DNA of 64,000 bases, taken from JBDTNK01 sp039933775. GTDB taxonomy: Bacteria > Chloroflexota > Limnocylindria > QHBO01. Positions 19,142 to 27,275 of this stretch are shown here, one piece after another (position 1 is the first letter of the stretch; the number at the start of each line of letters is the position of its first letter). A program made the position numbers and the translations under genes. The stretch lies in NCBI GenBank assembly GCA_039933775.1, contig JBDTNK010000002.1:18998-82997 (forward strand), in the 5' to 3' direction. Under the pieces are notes generated by a model, which was not told the origin of the DNA, did not search any database, and was given only the letters and a program-made list of their open reading frames with translations.

Positions 19142-19534
19142 GTGGTTCGAGAGGTGACGCCGTACCTGATCGTGGACGGCGGTGCCGCGGCGATCGAGTG
19201 GTATCGCGAGGTGTTCGACGCTGTCGAGGTCACCCGGGCGGTCGGGGCGGCGGGTCGGATTGCGCACGCCGAGATCCGCATCGGTGAATCGTCGATCTTT
19301 CTCGGTGATGAACACCCCCACCTCGAGGGCATCCTCGGCCCGAAGGGGATCGGCGGCACATCGGTCTACCTCGACATCGAGACCGATGACGTCGCCGCCT
19401 TGTTCGACCGCGCGATCGCTGCCGGTGCGACGCAGATTCGCCCTCCGACCGATGCCGCCTTGCCGATCCAATCGGCGAAGGTGCGCGACCCGTTCGGGCA
19501 CATCTGGCTCATCACGCGCTCCCAGGAAACGTGA
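19142..19534 (+). CDS. VOC/glyoxalase-superfamily protein
   Basis: 130 residues from GTG 19142. The two-module VOC fold is visible: VTPYLIVDGGAAAIEWYREVFDA in the first half, and VYLDIETDDVAALFDRAIAAGA with VRDPFGHIWLI in the second. This is the PhnB-like subgroup, whose members often have no known substrate. A GTG 12 codons upstream is possible, but the TATTCT box 6 bases before 19142 favours the shorter form. Confidence 0.8.
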   Translation: MVREVTPYLIVDGGAAAIEWYREVFDAVEVTRAVGAAGRIAHAEIRIGESSIFLGDEHPHLEGILGPKGIGGTSVYLDIETDDVAALFDRAIAAGATQIRPPTDAALPIQSAKVRDPFGHIWLITRSQET

Positions 19535-19543
19535 CAAGGGTCG

Positions 19544-19549
19544 TACCAT
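19544..19549 (+). promoter_or_regulatory. Leaderless promoter -10 (TACCAT)
   Basis: TACCAT, 6 bases, GTG 19556 of the small membrane protein. Confidence 0.55.
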
Positions 19550-19555
19550 CAGCAC

Positions 19556-19774
19556 GTGACGATGGAGCAGCTCATCTCTCTTGGCCTGATGGCGCTGGCG
19601 CTCATCCTGATGGGCGTCGTGCTGGGCGCATCGATCATGTGGCGTCGTCAAGGTGGCATGAGCGGCCGCGAATGTGCCGCTTCAACGGGCCGTCACGCTC
19701 AATCGGCCATTGCGGTGCACCGCGAGGCGCCTCCTGCGTTGCCTAAGGTCGTCAGGACAGGCCGCTGGCGGTAG
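19556..19774 (+). CDS. Small single-pass membrane protein
   Basis: 72 residues from GTG 19556. One hydrophobic helix (LISLGLMALALILMGVVLGA) is followed by WRR, as expected for an inside-positive anchor, and a hydrophilic tail. I do not recognise it. The last 11 codons and the stop lie inside an intergenic repeat copy (19741-19777), so its C-terminus is repeat-derived. The leaderless box 6 bases upstream argues that the gene is real. Confidence 0.5.
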   Translation: MTMEQLISLGLMALALILMGVVLGASIMWRRQGGMSGRECAASTGRHAQSAIAVHREAPPALPKVVRTGRWR

Positions 19775-19777
19775 CTC
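19741..19777 (+). repeat. Intergenic repeat, copy A1
   Basis: First copy of the family whose core reads GCCTAAGGTCGTCAG, then GGCCGCTGGCGG. It overlaps the end of the small membrane protein gene. Related copies are at 19792-19828 and 58043-58250. Confidence 0.7.
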
Positions 19778-19791
19778 GACACGCCAGGCGC

Positions 19792-19828
19792 GTTACGGTC
19801 GTCAGGACCGGCCCGTGGGACAGATGGG
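19792..19828 (+). repeat. Intergenic repeat, copy A2
   Basis: Direct copy 51 bases after A1: GTTACGGTCGTCAGGAC followed by a diverged right half (GGCCCGTGG). Confidence 0.65.
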
Positions 19829-19852
19829 CGACGCTGGCCGGCGGCCGCGCGG

Positions 19853-21094
19853 TCAGCCAAGGCGGCGTAGGGCACCGGCGAGGTCGCGTCCGGGGCGCGT
19901 GCGCGGCCAGACCACCTTGGTGGCGCCCACGAAGGACCGATACGCGTCGAGCGCCTCGCGCAGGGCCGGGATGAAGCGCGGATCGTCCATCGGGGCAGCA
20001 TCGGGCTCGAACCAGATGCCCAGGATGCGCAGAATTTTTGCCTTGCGGTCGAGGCGAGGCTCGATCCGGCCGATGAATCGGTCGCCGTACAGGATGGGCA
20101 GGACGTAGTAGCCCCAGCGGCGCTTCGGCTGTGGGACGTACACCTCCCACAGGTAATCGAAGCCCCACAGCTCGCGCAGCATGCCCCGGTCCCAGACGAG
20201 CGGATCAAGTGGCGCCAGGAACGTGACCGCCGGCGCCTCGATGGCCGAATGGGCGGATGCGTCCAGGATCGGCTCCTCCTCGGCGATCATGTAGCGCGTC
20301 CGCTTCAGTCCCTCGACCTCCACCGGAATCAGGCGTTTGTCATCGACGAGCCGTTGGGTGTGGCGCGCCCGATCGGCGGTCGTTCCGGTGTCGTACATGA
20401 AGTCGGCCACGGTGCCGATCGAGGTGGTGAGGCCAACCGCGCGATACCGGCTCAGGAGCCGATGCGTCATGGCGTCCTCCTCCGACTCGCGCAGCTCCAG
20501 GAGTTCCGGCGGGATGAGGCGCTCCATGAGGTCGTAGTAGCGCCGGTTGCCATCGCGGCGGCTGATCCCGATGCGCCCGGTCACGAAGAGGGCCTCCATC
20601 ACCGCGCGGCTGGCGCGGGTCCGCGCCCACCACCAGTCGACCGCGTGGCTGTGCTCGCTGAAGGCGGCGGTCGAGAGCGGCGCATCAGCCTCGAGGCGGG
20701 AGAGGACGGCCGCGGCGACCTTGGCCTGCTCGCGCAGGATGCCGTCATCGTTCTCCGGGCCATTCTGCTGCCACGTGATGCGGTAGTGCGGCAGCTCGTG
20801 CATCGGCACCATATTCAGGCTCTTGTTGTAGAGCTCGATCAGTCGGCGATCGGGTCCGTAGAGCCAGACATCGCACCATTCGCGCCGGTAGCCCGCGATT
20901 CGAGCATGCAGCACCAGGTCGTGGTTGCGGGCGCCGGGCACCTCGAGCGGGTCGAATTGCAGGCTCCCCAGGCGCTCGACGACCGACAGGACCGATTCCG
21001 GCTGCGCCGGAAGGCTGCGCGGCGGGGCCAGCAGGTGGCGGCGCACGAGAAAGCGGCGAGCATGGTCGGCGGAGAGCCGGATCGGCGTAGGCAT
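19853..21094 (-). CDS. AlkX/YcaQ-like DNA glycosylase (HTH_42 family)
   Basis: 413 residues. The winged-helix HTH_42 family includes E. coli YcaQ (AlkX), which unhooks DNA interstrand crosslinks and removes bulky N-alkyl adducts. The catalytic Q-hydrophobic-D motif is at Gln46-Phe47-Asp48 (LGSLQFDPLEV). Family landmarks follow: RNHDLVLHARI, ELYNKSLNMVP, MEALFVTGRIGISRR and the late APLDPLVWDR, LPILYGDRFIGRIEP. The ATG at 21094 is the only reasonable start. It is convergent with the repeats and divergent from dnaJ. Confidence 0.85.
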   Translation of the reverse strand: MPTPIRLSADHARRFLVRRHLLAPPRSLPAQPESVLSVVERLGSLQFDPLEVPGARNHDLVLHARIAGYRREWCDVWLYGPDRRLIELYNKSLNMVPMHELPHYRITWQQNGPENDDGILREQAKVAAAVLSRLEADAPLSTAAFSEHSHAVDWWWARTRASRAVMEALFVTGRIGISRRDGNRRYYDLMERLIPPELLELRESEEDAMTHRLLSRYRAVGLTTSIGTVADFMYDTGTTADRARHTQRLVDDKRLIPVEVEGLKRTRYMIAEEEPILDASAHSAIEAPAVTFLAPLDPLVWDRGMLRELWGFDYLWEVYVPQPKRRWGYYVLPILYGDRFIGRIEPRLDRKAKILRILGIWFEPDAAPMDDPRFIPALREALDAYRSFVGATKVVWPRTRPGRDLAGALRRLG

Positions 21095-21157
21095 CGGTCA
21101 GCGCATGATGCCGCGATGTCCTGACAGCCGCCGTCCTGAATGCGGCGATGGGTAAGG

Positions 21158-21184
21158 CTGGCACTCTGACACTGTGAGTGCCAA
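21158..21184 (+). promoter_or_regulatory. CIRCE-like operator of dnaJ
   Basis: CTGGCACTC, 9 bases, GAGTGCCAA. The 8-bp arms TGGCACTC/GAGTGCCA are perfectly inverted; it differs from the hrcA CIRCE at the outer TTA/TAA positions. It overlaps the dnaJ -35, so HrcA would block polymerase directly. Confidence 0.85.
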
Positions 21185-21194
21185 TCGGTATACT
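21166..21194 (+). promoter_or_regulatory. dnaJ promoter
   Basis: -35 CTGACA (21166-21171, mostly in the CIRCE loop), 17-bp spacer, -10 TATACT (21189-21194). ATG 21204 follows after 9 bases, so the mRNA is essentially leaderless. Confidence 0.8.
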
Positions 21195-21203
21195 CCGGCG
21201 GGT

Positions 21204-22340
21204 ATGGCGGTGAAGCGGGATTACTACGACGTGCTCGGCGTGCGCCGCGAGGCGGGCGATGAGGAGATCAAGCGTGCCTTTCGCAAGCTGGCGCAGCAAC
21301 ACCATCCGGACGTCGACAAGAGCGATGGTGCCGAGCAGCGCTTCAAGGAGCTGAACGAGGCGTACCGCGTCCTGTCGGATCGGCAGCGGCGCAGCGCGTA
21401 CGACATGTTCGGCCACGCGGGCGTGGAGGGCGCAGCAGCCGGAGGCGGCTTCGAGGGATTCGGTGGCGGGGGATTCGGGCCATTCGGCGACATCTTCGAC
21501 GCGTTCTTCGGCGGCACCCAGGCCGGAACGCGCGGTCGGCGCCGCGTCGTGGCGGGCGCGGATCTGCGCTACGACCTGACGATCGACTTCGCCGAGGCGG
21601 TCCACGGCGTCATCACCGAGATCAGCTTCCCGACGCTCGTGGCGTGTGGCGCCTGCGAGGGCAGCGGCGTCGAGCCGGGCACGCAGCCGGAGCGCTGCCC
21701 CGAATGCAACGGGACCGGCGAGAAGCGGCGCGTGGCACAGACGATCCTGGGGCAGATGGTGAATATCGTCGCCTGCCCACGCTGCAACGGGGAGGGGCAG
21801 GTCATCATCACCCCGTGCACGACCTGCCGCGGCGACGGCCGGGTTCGCGAGGAGCGGACGATCCAGGTCGATATCCCTGCCGGCATCGACGCCGGACAGC
21901 GGATCGCGCTCGAGGGCCAGGGCGAGGCGGGGCCGCGCGGCGGGCCGGCGGGTGACCTGTTCGTGGCCGTCAGCGTGCGCGACCATCCCGACATCGTGCG
22001 GCGCGGCACCGAGCTCTTCGTCGAGCTGCCGGTGACCTATCCCCAGGCAGCGCTCGGCGCGACACTGACCGTCCCGACGGTCGACGGCGACGAAGAGGTC
22101 GAGGTGCCGGCCGGGACGCAGAGCGGCAAGCAGATCCGCCTGAGGGGTCGCGGCGTGCCACGCCTGCGCGGCTCGGGACGCGGGGACCAGCACGTGATCG
22201 TCAACGTCGTCGTGCCGGCCAAGCTCGGCAAGCGCGAGCGCGAGCTGCTGCGCGAGCTCGACGAGATCAGCGGCCCGGCGGTGGCACCCAAGAACGAGGC
22301 ATCGATCCTCGAGCGCCTGCGCGACAGTCTCTTCGGCTGA
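21204..22340 (+). CDS. dnaJ: Chaperone DnaJ (Hsp40)
   Basis: 378 residues from ATG 21204. J domain at residues ~4-68 with the HPD motif (QQHHPDVDKS), a Gly/Phe-rich linker (FEGFGGGGFGPFGD), four zinc repeats CxxCxGxG (CGACEGSG, CPECNGTG, CPRCNGEG, CTTCRGDG) and the C-terminal substrate domain. It is a full type I DnaJ, partner of the DnaK/GrpE encoded 4 kb upstream and controlled by its own CIRCE. It heads a run of translation genes: prmA, rsmE, HIT. Confidence 0.97.
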   Translation: MAVKRDYYDVLGVRREAGDEEIKRAFRKLAQQHHPDVDKSDGAEQRFKELNEAYRVLSDRQRRSAYDMFGHAGVEGAAAGGGFEGFGGGGFGPFGDIFDAFFGGTQAGTRGRRRVVAGADLRYDLTIDFAEAVHGVITEISFPTLVACGACEGSGVEPGTQPERCPECNGTGEKRRVAQTILGQMVNIVACPRCNGEGQVIITPCTTCRGDGRVREERTIQVDIPAGIDAGQRIALEGQGEAGPRGGPAGDLFVAVSVRDHPDIVRRGTELFVELPVTYPQAALGATLTVPTVDGDEEVEVPAGTQSGKQIRLRGRGVPRLRGSGRGDQHVIVNVVVPAKLGKRERELLRELDEISGPAVAPKNEASILERLRDSLFG

Positions 22341-22355
22341 GCGAACGGCGGCCCG

Positions 22356-23261
22356 ATGCGCTGGCTGGAGCTCACCGTGGAGGCCGACGTCGAGGCCGTG
22401 GAAGCCGTGAGCGAGATCTTCGGCCGGCTCGGTCGCGGCGCGGCCGTGCGCCCGACGCGCCTCATTCGCGACCCGAACGATGAGCTGGCGGTGCGCGAGG
22501 ATCCGGCGGCCCCGTACCTGGTCACCGCGCACGTGCCCGACGACGGCGACGCGGCCGCCGCGGTGGATCGAACCGAGCGCGCGCTCTGGCACCTGCAGGC
22601 GTTCGGCCTGCGGCCGCTGAGCGAGCTGCGCGTCACGCCGGTCGACGACGCTGACTGGGCCGAGGCGTGGAAGCGGCACTACACGCCGCAGCGCATCGGG
22701 CGCATCGTGATCGTGCCGTCGTGGCTCGACGAGCCCATCGGGCCTGACGAGATCGCGTTGCGCCTCGATCCGGGGATGGCCTTCGGCACCGGGTTGCACC
22801 CCACCACGCGCGGCTGCCTGACGCTGCTGCAGGGCCTTGGACCGATGCCGAAGCGTGCCCTCGACGTCGGCTCCGGCTCGGGCATCCTGGCCATCGCCGC
22901 CCTGGCGCTCGGGGTAGGCAGCGTCGACTGCCTCGACACCGACCCGGTCGCGGTCGAGGCGACGCTGGCCAATGCGGCGGCCAACGGCGTCGCCGATCGG
23001 ATCACATCAGTGCGCGGGACGCTCTCGACGGCCTCGGCGCAACGCTATCCCCTGGTCCTGGCCAACCTCGTGGCCGCGCTGCTGGTGGAGCTGGCCGAAC
23101 CGCTCGCCGCGCACACCGAGCCGGGCGGCACGCTGCTCGCCAGCGGCATCATCGCGCCGCGCGCCGACGAGGTCGCCGCCGCGCTGGCCGCCGCCGGCTT
23201 CGCCCTCGCCGGGCGGCTCGACGACGGCGAGTGGGTCTCGCTGCGTCTGGTCCGCGGCTGA
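22356..23261 (+). CDS. prmA: Ribosomal protein L11 methyltransferase
   Basis: 301 residues. PrmA trimethylates L11 using SAM. The N-terminal L11-binding domain begins MRWLELTVEADVEAVEAV; the catalytic part shows DPGMAFGTGLHPTTRGCL, ALDVGSGSGILAIAALALG and LVLANLVAALLVELA. It starts 15 bases after dnaJ. The stop overlaps the rsmE start by one base (TGATG), a common prmA-rsmE arrangement. Confidence 0.95.
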   Translation: MRWLELTVEADVEAVEAVSEIFGRLGRGAAVRPTRLIRDPNDELAVREDPAAPYLVTAHVPDDGDAAAAVDRTERALWHLQAFGLRPLSELRVTPVDDADWAEAWKRHYTPQRIGRIVIVPSWLDEPIGPDEIALRLDPGMAFGTGLHPTTRGCLTLLQGLGPMPKRALDVGSGSGILAIAALALGVGSVDCLDTDPVAVEATLANAAANGVADRITSVRGTLSTASAQRYPLVLANLVAALLVELAEPLAAHTEPGGTLLASGIIAPRADEVAAALAAAGFALAGRLDDGEWVSLRLVRG

Positions 23262-23944
23262 TGCATCGGTTCTTCGTCGAGCCGGGCACGCTCAGCGGGG
23301 AGCGCATCGCGCTGCCCGCGCAGATCGCCCACCAGGTGACGCGGGTCCTGCGCCTCCGCGAGGGGGAGCGGATCGTGCTGCTCGAGGATGATGGCCGCGA
23401 GGCGGTCTGCCGTCTCGAGGCGGGCGAGCTCGTCGTGGAGACGCGCCGCTGCGCGAACGCCGAGCCGCGCCACCGCCTCGTCGTCTGCCAGGCGCTTCTG
23501 AAGGGCGATGCGCTCGAGGGGGTCGTGCGGCATGGCACGGAGATCGGCGTGGCCGCGTTCCAGCTGATCGTCAGCCGGCGCTGCGTGGCGCGTGACCTGA
23601 GCGGGCACAAGCTCGAGCGGCTGCGCAGCATCGCTCGCGAGGCGGCGGAGCAGAGCGAGCGCGCCAGGATCCCCGTTGTGGAGGCCCCCAAACCGCTCAG
23701 CGCGATGCTCGAAGCCGGCACGGTCGTGCTGCACGAGCGCCTCGACGTCCCGCGGTTGAGCGCAATCGCGGCACCGGGTCGCATCGTCATCGGTCCTGAA
23801 GGAGGCTGGGATCCCGGCGAGACCGAGACGATGCAGGCGGCCGGCGTCATTTTCGCCGGGCTGGGTCCCCGGATCCTGCGCAGCGAGTCGGTTGCCCTCG
23901 CAGCGGCGGCCGTGGTGTTGAGCAGGTCCGGCGATTTCGCCTAG
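23261..23944 (+). CDS. rsmE: 16S rRNA (uracil-1498-N3)-methyltransferase RsmE
   Basis: 227 residues from ATG 23261. A SPOUT-class enzyme that modifies 16S U1498. The N-terminal PUA-like part includes ALPAQIAHQVTRVLRLREGE; the knotted C-terminal part has CQALLKGDALEGVVRHGTEIGV, REAAEQSER, IGPEGGWDPGE and LGPRILRSESVALAAAA, all diagnostic. It is translationally coupled to prmA. Its TAG stop also forms the first three bases of the -10 box of the HIT gene. Confidence 0.95.
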   Translation: MHRFFVEPGTLSGERIALPAQIAHQVTRVLRLREGERIVLLEDDGREAVCRLEAGELVVETRRCANAEPRHRLVVCQALLKGDALEGVVRHGTEIGVAAFQLIVSRRCVARDLSGHKLERLRSIAREAAEQSERARIPVVEAPKPLSAMLEAGTVVLHERLDVPRLSAIAAPGRIVIGPEGGWDPGETETMQAAGVIFAGLGPRILRSESVALAAAAVVLSRSGDFA

Positions 23945-23947
23945 CCT
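23942..23947 (+). promoter_or_regulatory. Leaderless promoter -10 (TAGCCT) of the HIT gene
   Basis: TAGCCT begins with the rsmE stop codon and lies 6 bases before ATG 23954. Confidence 0.45.
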
Positions 23948-23953
23948 GTGCGC

Positions 23954-24292
23954 ATGAGCGACTGCCTCTTCTGCCGCATCGTCGCCGGCGAGATCCCGTC
24001 AGACCGTGTCCTGGAGGACGACGAGATCATCGCCTTCCGCGACATCAACCCGCAGGCTCCGACGCATGTGTTGGTCATTCCTCGGCGCCACGTCGCCGAC
24101 GTCGGGGCGCTGACCGATGCCGATGCTGGCCTGCTCTCCGCGCTGTTCCGCGGCGTGCGCCAGGTCGTCGAGACCGAGGGACTGCGCAGCTACCGCATCG
24201 TCAGCAACACCGGTGCCGAAGCGGGACAGAGCGTTGACCACCTCCATCTGCACGTGCTGGGCGGCCGCTCGATGGCGTGGCCACCGGGCTGA
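23954..24292 (+). CDS. HIT-family nucleotide hydrolase
   Basis: 112 residues. The histidine triad is His96-x-His98-x-His100 (DHLHLHV), near the normal C-terminus. Cys4 and Cys7 (CLFCRIVAGEIPS) form the usual zinc site of HinT-like proteins. These enzymes hydrolyse AMP-lysine, adenosine phosphoramidates or dinucleoside polyphosphates; the true substrate is not predictable. ATG 23954 is chosen over the GTG two codons earlier because of the 6-base spacing to the -10 box. Confidence 0.92.
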   Translation: MSDCLFCRIVAGEIPSDRVLEDDEIIAFRDINPQAPTHVLVIPRRHVADVGALTDADAGLLSALFRGVRQVVETEGLRSYRIVSNTGAEAGQSVDHLHLHVLGGRSMAWPPG

Positions 24293-24304
24293 CACCAACC
24301 TCAA

Positions 24305-24333
24305 TTGACCCTCGCGGTGCTCGCTGGTACCCT
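24305..24333 (+). promoter_or_regulatory. rpsU promoter
   Basis: -35 TTGACC (24305-24310), 17-bp spacer, -10 TACCCT (24328-24333). Predicted leader about 52 bases, ending in a strong ribosome site. Confidence 0.8.
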
Positions 24334-24391
24334 TCGTCGGCTTACGTGCCGGTTGCGGCACGATTTCAGAAGCGGGAAGGAGGCGAGACGT

Positions 24392-24571
24392 TTGGCAGAA
24401 GTCCGCGTGGGCGAAAACGAGTCGTTCGAGAGCGCGCTGCGTCGATTCAACAAGAAGATCCAGCAGTCAGGCATCCTGGCCGAGGCACGACGCCGCGAGC
24501 ACTACGAGAAGCCCAGCGTGAAGCGCAAGCGCAAGGAAGCCAAGAAGCGAAAGGTTTCCACCCGCGAGTAG
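24392..24571 (+). CDS. rpsU: 30S ribosomal protein S21
   Basis: 59 residues from TTG 24392, chosen because AAGGAGG (24377-24383) sits 8 bases upstream and the product then starts at the conserved AEVRVGENESFESALRRF. The rest (FNKKIQQSGILAEARRREHYEKPS, shortened here to recognisable parts, then a basic KRKRKEAKKRK tail) is typical S21, which helps 16S-mRNA pairing. It has its own promoter and precedes yqeY, the usual rpsU-yqeY order. Confidence 0.95.
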   Translation: MAEVRVGENESFESALRRFNKKIQQSGILAEARRREHYEKPSVKRKRKEAKKRKVSTRE

Positions 24572-24633
24572 CCGCCAGACGCTCCCTCAGCACTCCCGGT
24601 GGGCGTACCAAGCACACGAGAGGTGATTGACCG

Positions 24634-24663
24634 ATGACCTCCACGCCGCCCGCCTCCAGATGA
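24634..24663 (+). CDS. Nine-codon upstream ORF of yqeY
   Basis: ATG 24634 with GAGAGGTGA 7 bases upstream opens MTSTPPASR and stops at TGA 24661-24663, overlapping the yqeY ATG at 24660 by 4 bases. The main ORF itself has no good ribosome site, so this looks like a leader cistron that delivers ribosomes to yqeY. Confidence 0.45.
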   Translation: MTSTPPASR

Positions 24664-25118
24664 GCTCCATGAGCCTCCAGGAACGGATCGAGTCCGCCAT
24701 GCGCGACGCGATGCGTGCCCGCGACCAGCGCCGCACGCTCACGCTGCGCATGGCGATGGCCGCCATCCAGAACCGGCGCATCGAGCTGCGCCGCGAGCTT
24801 GACGATGCCGAAGTTGGCGAGCTGCTCGGCAAGCAGGCCAAGCAGCGGCGGGAGAGCCTCGAGATCTTCCGCGACGCGGGCCGCGAGTCGATGGCCGCCA
24901 ACGAGGAAGCGGAGCTCGCCATCATCACCGAGTTCCTGCCGCAGCAGCTGAGGAGCGACGAGCTCGAGCAGCTGGTCCGCGCCGCCATCGCCGAGACCGG
25001 GGCCAGCGGCCCGAACGACATGGGCAAGGTCATGGCTCGCGTCGCGCCCGCGACGAAGGGGCGCGCCGACGGTCGCGCGTTGTCCGAGCTCGTCCGCCGA
25101 CTGCTGGCCGCCGGCTAG
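24660..25118 (+). CDS. yqeY: GatB/YqeY domain protein
   Basis: 152 residues from ATG 24660. The YqeY family resembles the tail domain of GatB, the tRNA-amidotransferase subunit. Landmarks: MSLQERIESAMRDAMRARD, LEIFRDAGRESMAANEEAEL, LPQQLRSDELEQLV and NDMGKVMARVAPATKGRADG. Its role as a stand-alone protein is unsettled. ATG 24669 (MSLQERI) is an alternative; 24660 is favoured by the ATGA overlap with the upstream nine-codon ORF. Confidence 0.9.
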   Translation: MSSMSLQERIESAMRDAMRARDQRRTLTLRMAMAAIQNRRIELRRELDDAEVGELLGKQAKQRRESLEIFRDAGRESMAANEEAELAIITEFLPQQLRSDELEQLVRAAIAETGASGPNDMGKVMARVAPATKGRADGRALSELVRRLLAAG

Positions 25119-25126
25119 CGCCCCCG

Positions 25127-27229
25127 ATGTTCATCCCGCGCACGCTCTCCCAGGGCGACCGTCGCATTCCCGGCGGTGCGGTGGTGCGAGCCGTCGGAAT
25201 CGGCCTGCTGCTGACGCTGGCGCTGACGCTCATTCTCGCGGCCACCATCGGTCCGGGACAGGTCAACCTGCGTGCCGGCCAGGTGGCGCCAGAGACGATC
25301 AATGCGCCGAGCAGCATCACGTTCGTGTCCGAGGTGCAGACCGAGGCGCAGCGTGACGCCGCCGCGGCCGCCGAGGAGGACGTCTTTGTCCCGATCCCCG
25401 GCGTGCGCATGGACCAGGTCAACGCATTCGACACCGTTGCATCGCGGATCCGCCGCGCCCTCGAGCTGCGCGACAACGGCATCTACAACGCCGAAGAGCT
25501 GCCCGCGGCAATCAGCAGCCGCGCCTCGACGCTGAGCGACGCGCAGGTGGCCGTCGCCGCGACGCTGACGCTCGAGCAGTGGGATGCGCTTGCCGCCGTG
25601 GGCCGCGCCGCGCTCGACGACACGCTGGCCGACGACGTCATCGACGAGGATCTCGCCGCCGCGCGGCAGCGGCTGCGCGAGTCGATCTCGGCGGACATCG
25701 CGCAGCCGCAACGAGAGCTGATGGGTGATCTGGCCGCGCTCCACGTGGAGCCGACCTTCGAGTTCAGTGCGGATCGCACGGCGCAGGCCAGGGAGCGGGC
25801 GCGCGCGGAGGTTCCGGACCTCGTGGTCCGGTTGCAGCAGGACCAGAACATCATCAGCGCCAACGAGGTGATCACCGCGGCTGACATCGAGGTGCTGCAG
25901 CGGCTCGGCCTGACCCAGGGACAGGGCGGCGCCTCCACGTTCGTCGGATACCTCCTGGCCAGCGCGGTCATCTCGGCGCTGCTGGTGGCGTTCCTGTGGC
26001 GGGCGCAGCCGGAGATCTGGTTCCGGAACCGCTCGCTGCTGCTCTTCCTGCTGGTGCTGCTCGTGTCGGCCCTTGCCCTGCGGATCGCGGGCGATCGGAC
26101 GCTGTGGGCCTATGCCGTGCCGATCCCGGCGGCGGTGATGCTGACCGCGATCCTGCTCGGCACGCCGATCGGTGCGGCGATGACCATCGCGCTCGCCACG
26201 GTCGCCGGCATCGTGAACCGCGAGGCACTCGAGGTGACGCTCTACGTGCTGGCCGGCGGCATCGTGGCGCTGCTGGCCATGGTCCACGCCGAGCGGCTCA
26301 ACGTCTTCTATCGGGCGGGTGCGCTGCTGGCGGTGACGAACCTGGCCGTGGTCGGCGCCTTCGCGCTGCTCCAGCCCAGCGACCTGGCAGCCGTGGCGCA
26401 GCTCGCCATCGCGGCCGTCGTCAACGCGGTGCTCTCGGTCCTGTTGGCGGTCGGCTCGTTCGCCGTGCTTGGCAACCTCTTCGGCATCATGACCATCTTC
26501 CAGCTCCTGGAGCTCGCCAATCCCTCGAACCGCATGCTGCGTCGCCTCTTGCTCGAGACACCCGGCACGTACCATCACAGCGTCATGGTCGGCAACCTGG
26601 CCGAACGCGCGGCCGAGACGATCGGCGCGGATCCGCTCCTCGCCCGGGTGGCGGCCTACTACCACGACATCGGCAAGACCAAGAACCCGCTCGCCTTCAT
26701 CGAGAACCAGGGCGGCGGACGCAACATCCACGACGACCTCTCCGCCGAGACGAGCGCGCGGATCATCGCCAGCCATGTCCGCGACGGCATCGACCTGGCC
26801 TACGAGCACGGGCTGCCGGTGCAGGTCATCGGCTTCATCCCGCAGCACCATGGCACGAGTGTCATGAGCTACTTCCACCAGAAGGCGCTCAGGGAGGCGA
26901 GCGGCAACGCGGAGCTCGTCGACGAGAGCCGCTTCCGCTATCCGGGGCCCAAGCCGCAGACCCGCGAGGCGGCGATCCTGATGCTGGCCGATGGCGTCGA
27001 GGCATCGGTCCGATCGCTGGACAGCAAGGACGAGTCGAGCATCCGCACCATGGTCGATCGCATCGTCGACGCGCGGGTCGAGGACGGGCAGCTCGATGAC
27101 GCGGAGCTGACGCTCAGGAACATCGCGCAGATCAAGGATGCGTTCGTTGGCCAGCTGCTGGGCATGTACCACCAGCGCATCAAGTACCCCGACAACGTCG
27201 TGCCGCTCGACCGCCGCGAGCAGGCCTGA
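25127..27229 (+). CDS. 7TM-HD phosphodiesterase (PgpH/YqfF family)
   Basis: 700 residues. One N-terminal TM (~20-42), an extracellular domain of ~220 residues (VAPETINAPSSITF...), a cluster of about seven TMs (~268-480) and a C-terminal cytoplasmic HD domain with TYHHSVMVGNLAERAA near 480 and YHDIGK near 512. The family member PgpH hydrolyses cyclic di-AMP, so this enzyme probably lowers c-di-AMP. It is followed by ybeY as in many Gram-positive genomes. Confidence 0.92.
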   Translation: MFIPRTLSQGDRRIPGGAVVRAVGIGLLLTLALTLILAATIGPGQVNLRAGQVAPETINAPSSITFVSEVQTEAQRDAAAAAEEDVFVPIPGVRMDQVNAFDTVASRIRRALELRDNGIYNAEELPAAISSRASTLSDAQVAVAATLTLEQWDALAAVGRAALDDTLADDVIDEDLAAARQRLRESISADIAQPQRELMGDLAALHVEPTFEFSADRTAQARERARAEVPDLVVRLQQDQNIISANEVITAADIEVLQRLGLTQGQGGASTFVGYLLASAVISALLVAFLWRAQPEIWFRNRSLLLFLLVLLVSALALRIAGDRTLWAYAVPIPAAVMLTAILLGTPIGAAMTIALATVAGIVNREALEVTLYVLAGGIVALLAMVHAERLNVFYRAGALLAVTNLAVVGAFALLQPSDLAAVAQLAIAAVVNAVLSVLLAVGSFAVLGNLFGIMTIFQLLELANPSNRMLRRLLLETPGTYHHSVMVGNLAERAAETIGADPLLARVAAYYHDIGKTKNPLAFIENQGGGRNIHDDLSAETSARIIASHVRDGIDLAYEHGLPVQVIGFIPQHHGTSVMSYFHQKALREASGNAELVDESRFRYPGPKPQTREAAILMLADGVEASVRSLDSKDESSIRTMVDRIVDARVEDGQLDDAELTLRNIAQIKDAFVGQLLGMYHQRIKYPDNVVPLDRREQA

Positions 27230-27264
27230 GTCGCAGCCCCTGGCGGCGGCTTGCGCCGCGCGGC

Positions 27265-27270
27265 TAGGAT
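27265..27270 (+). promoter_or_regulatory. Leaderless promoter -10 (TAGGAT) of ybeY
   Basis: TAGGAT, 5 bases, ATG 27276. This is the shortest gap in the window. Confidence 0.55.
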
Positions 27271-27275
27271 TGGGC

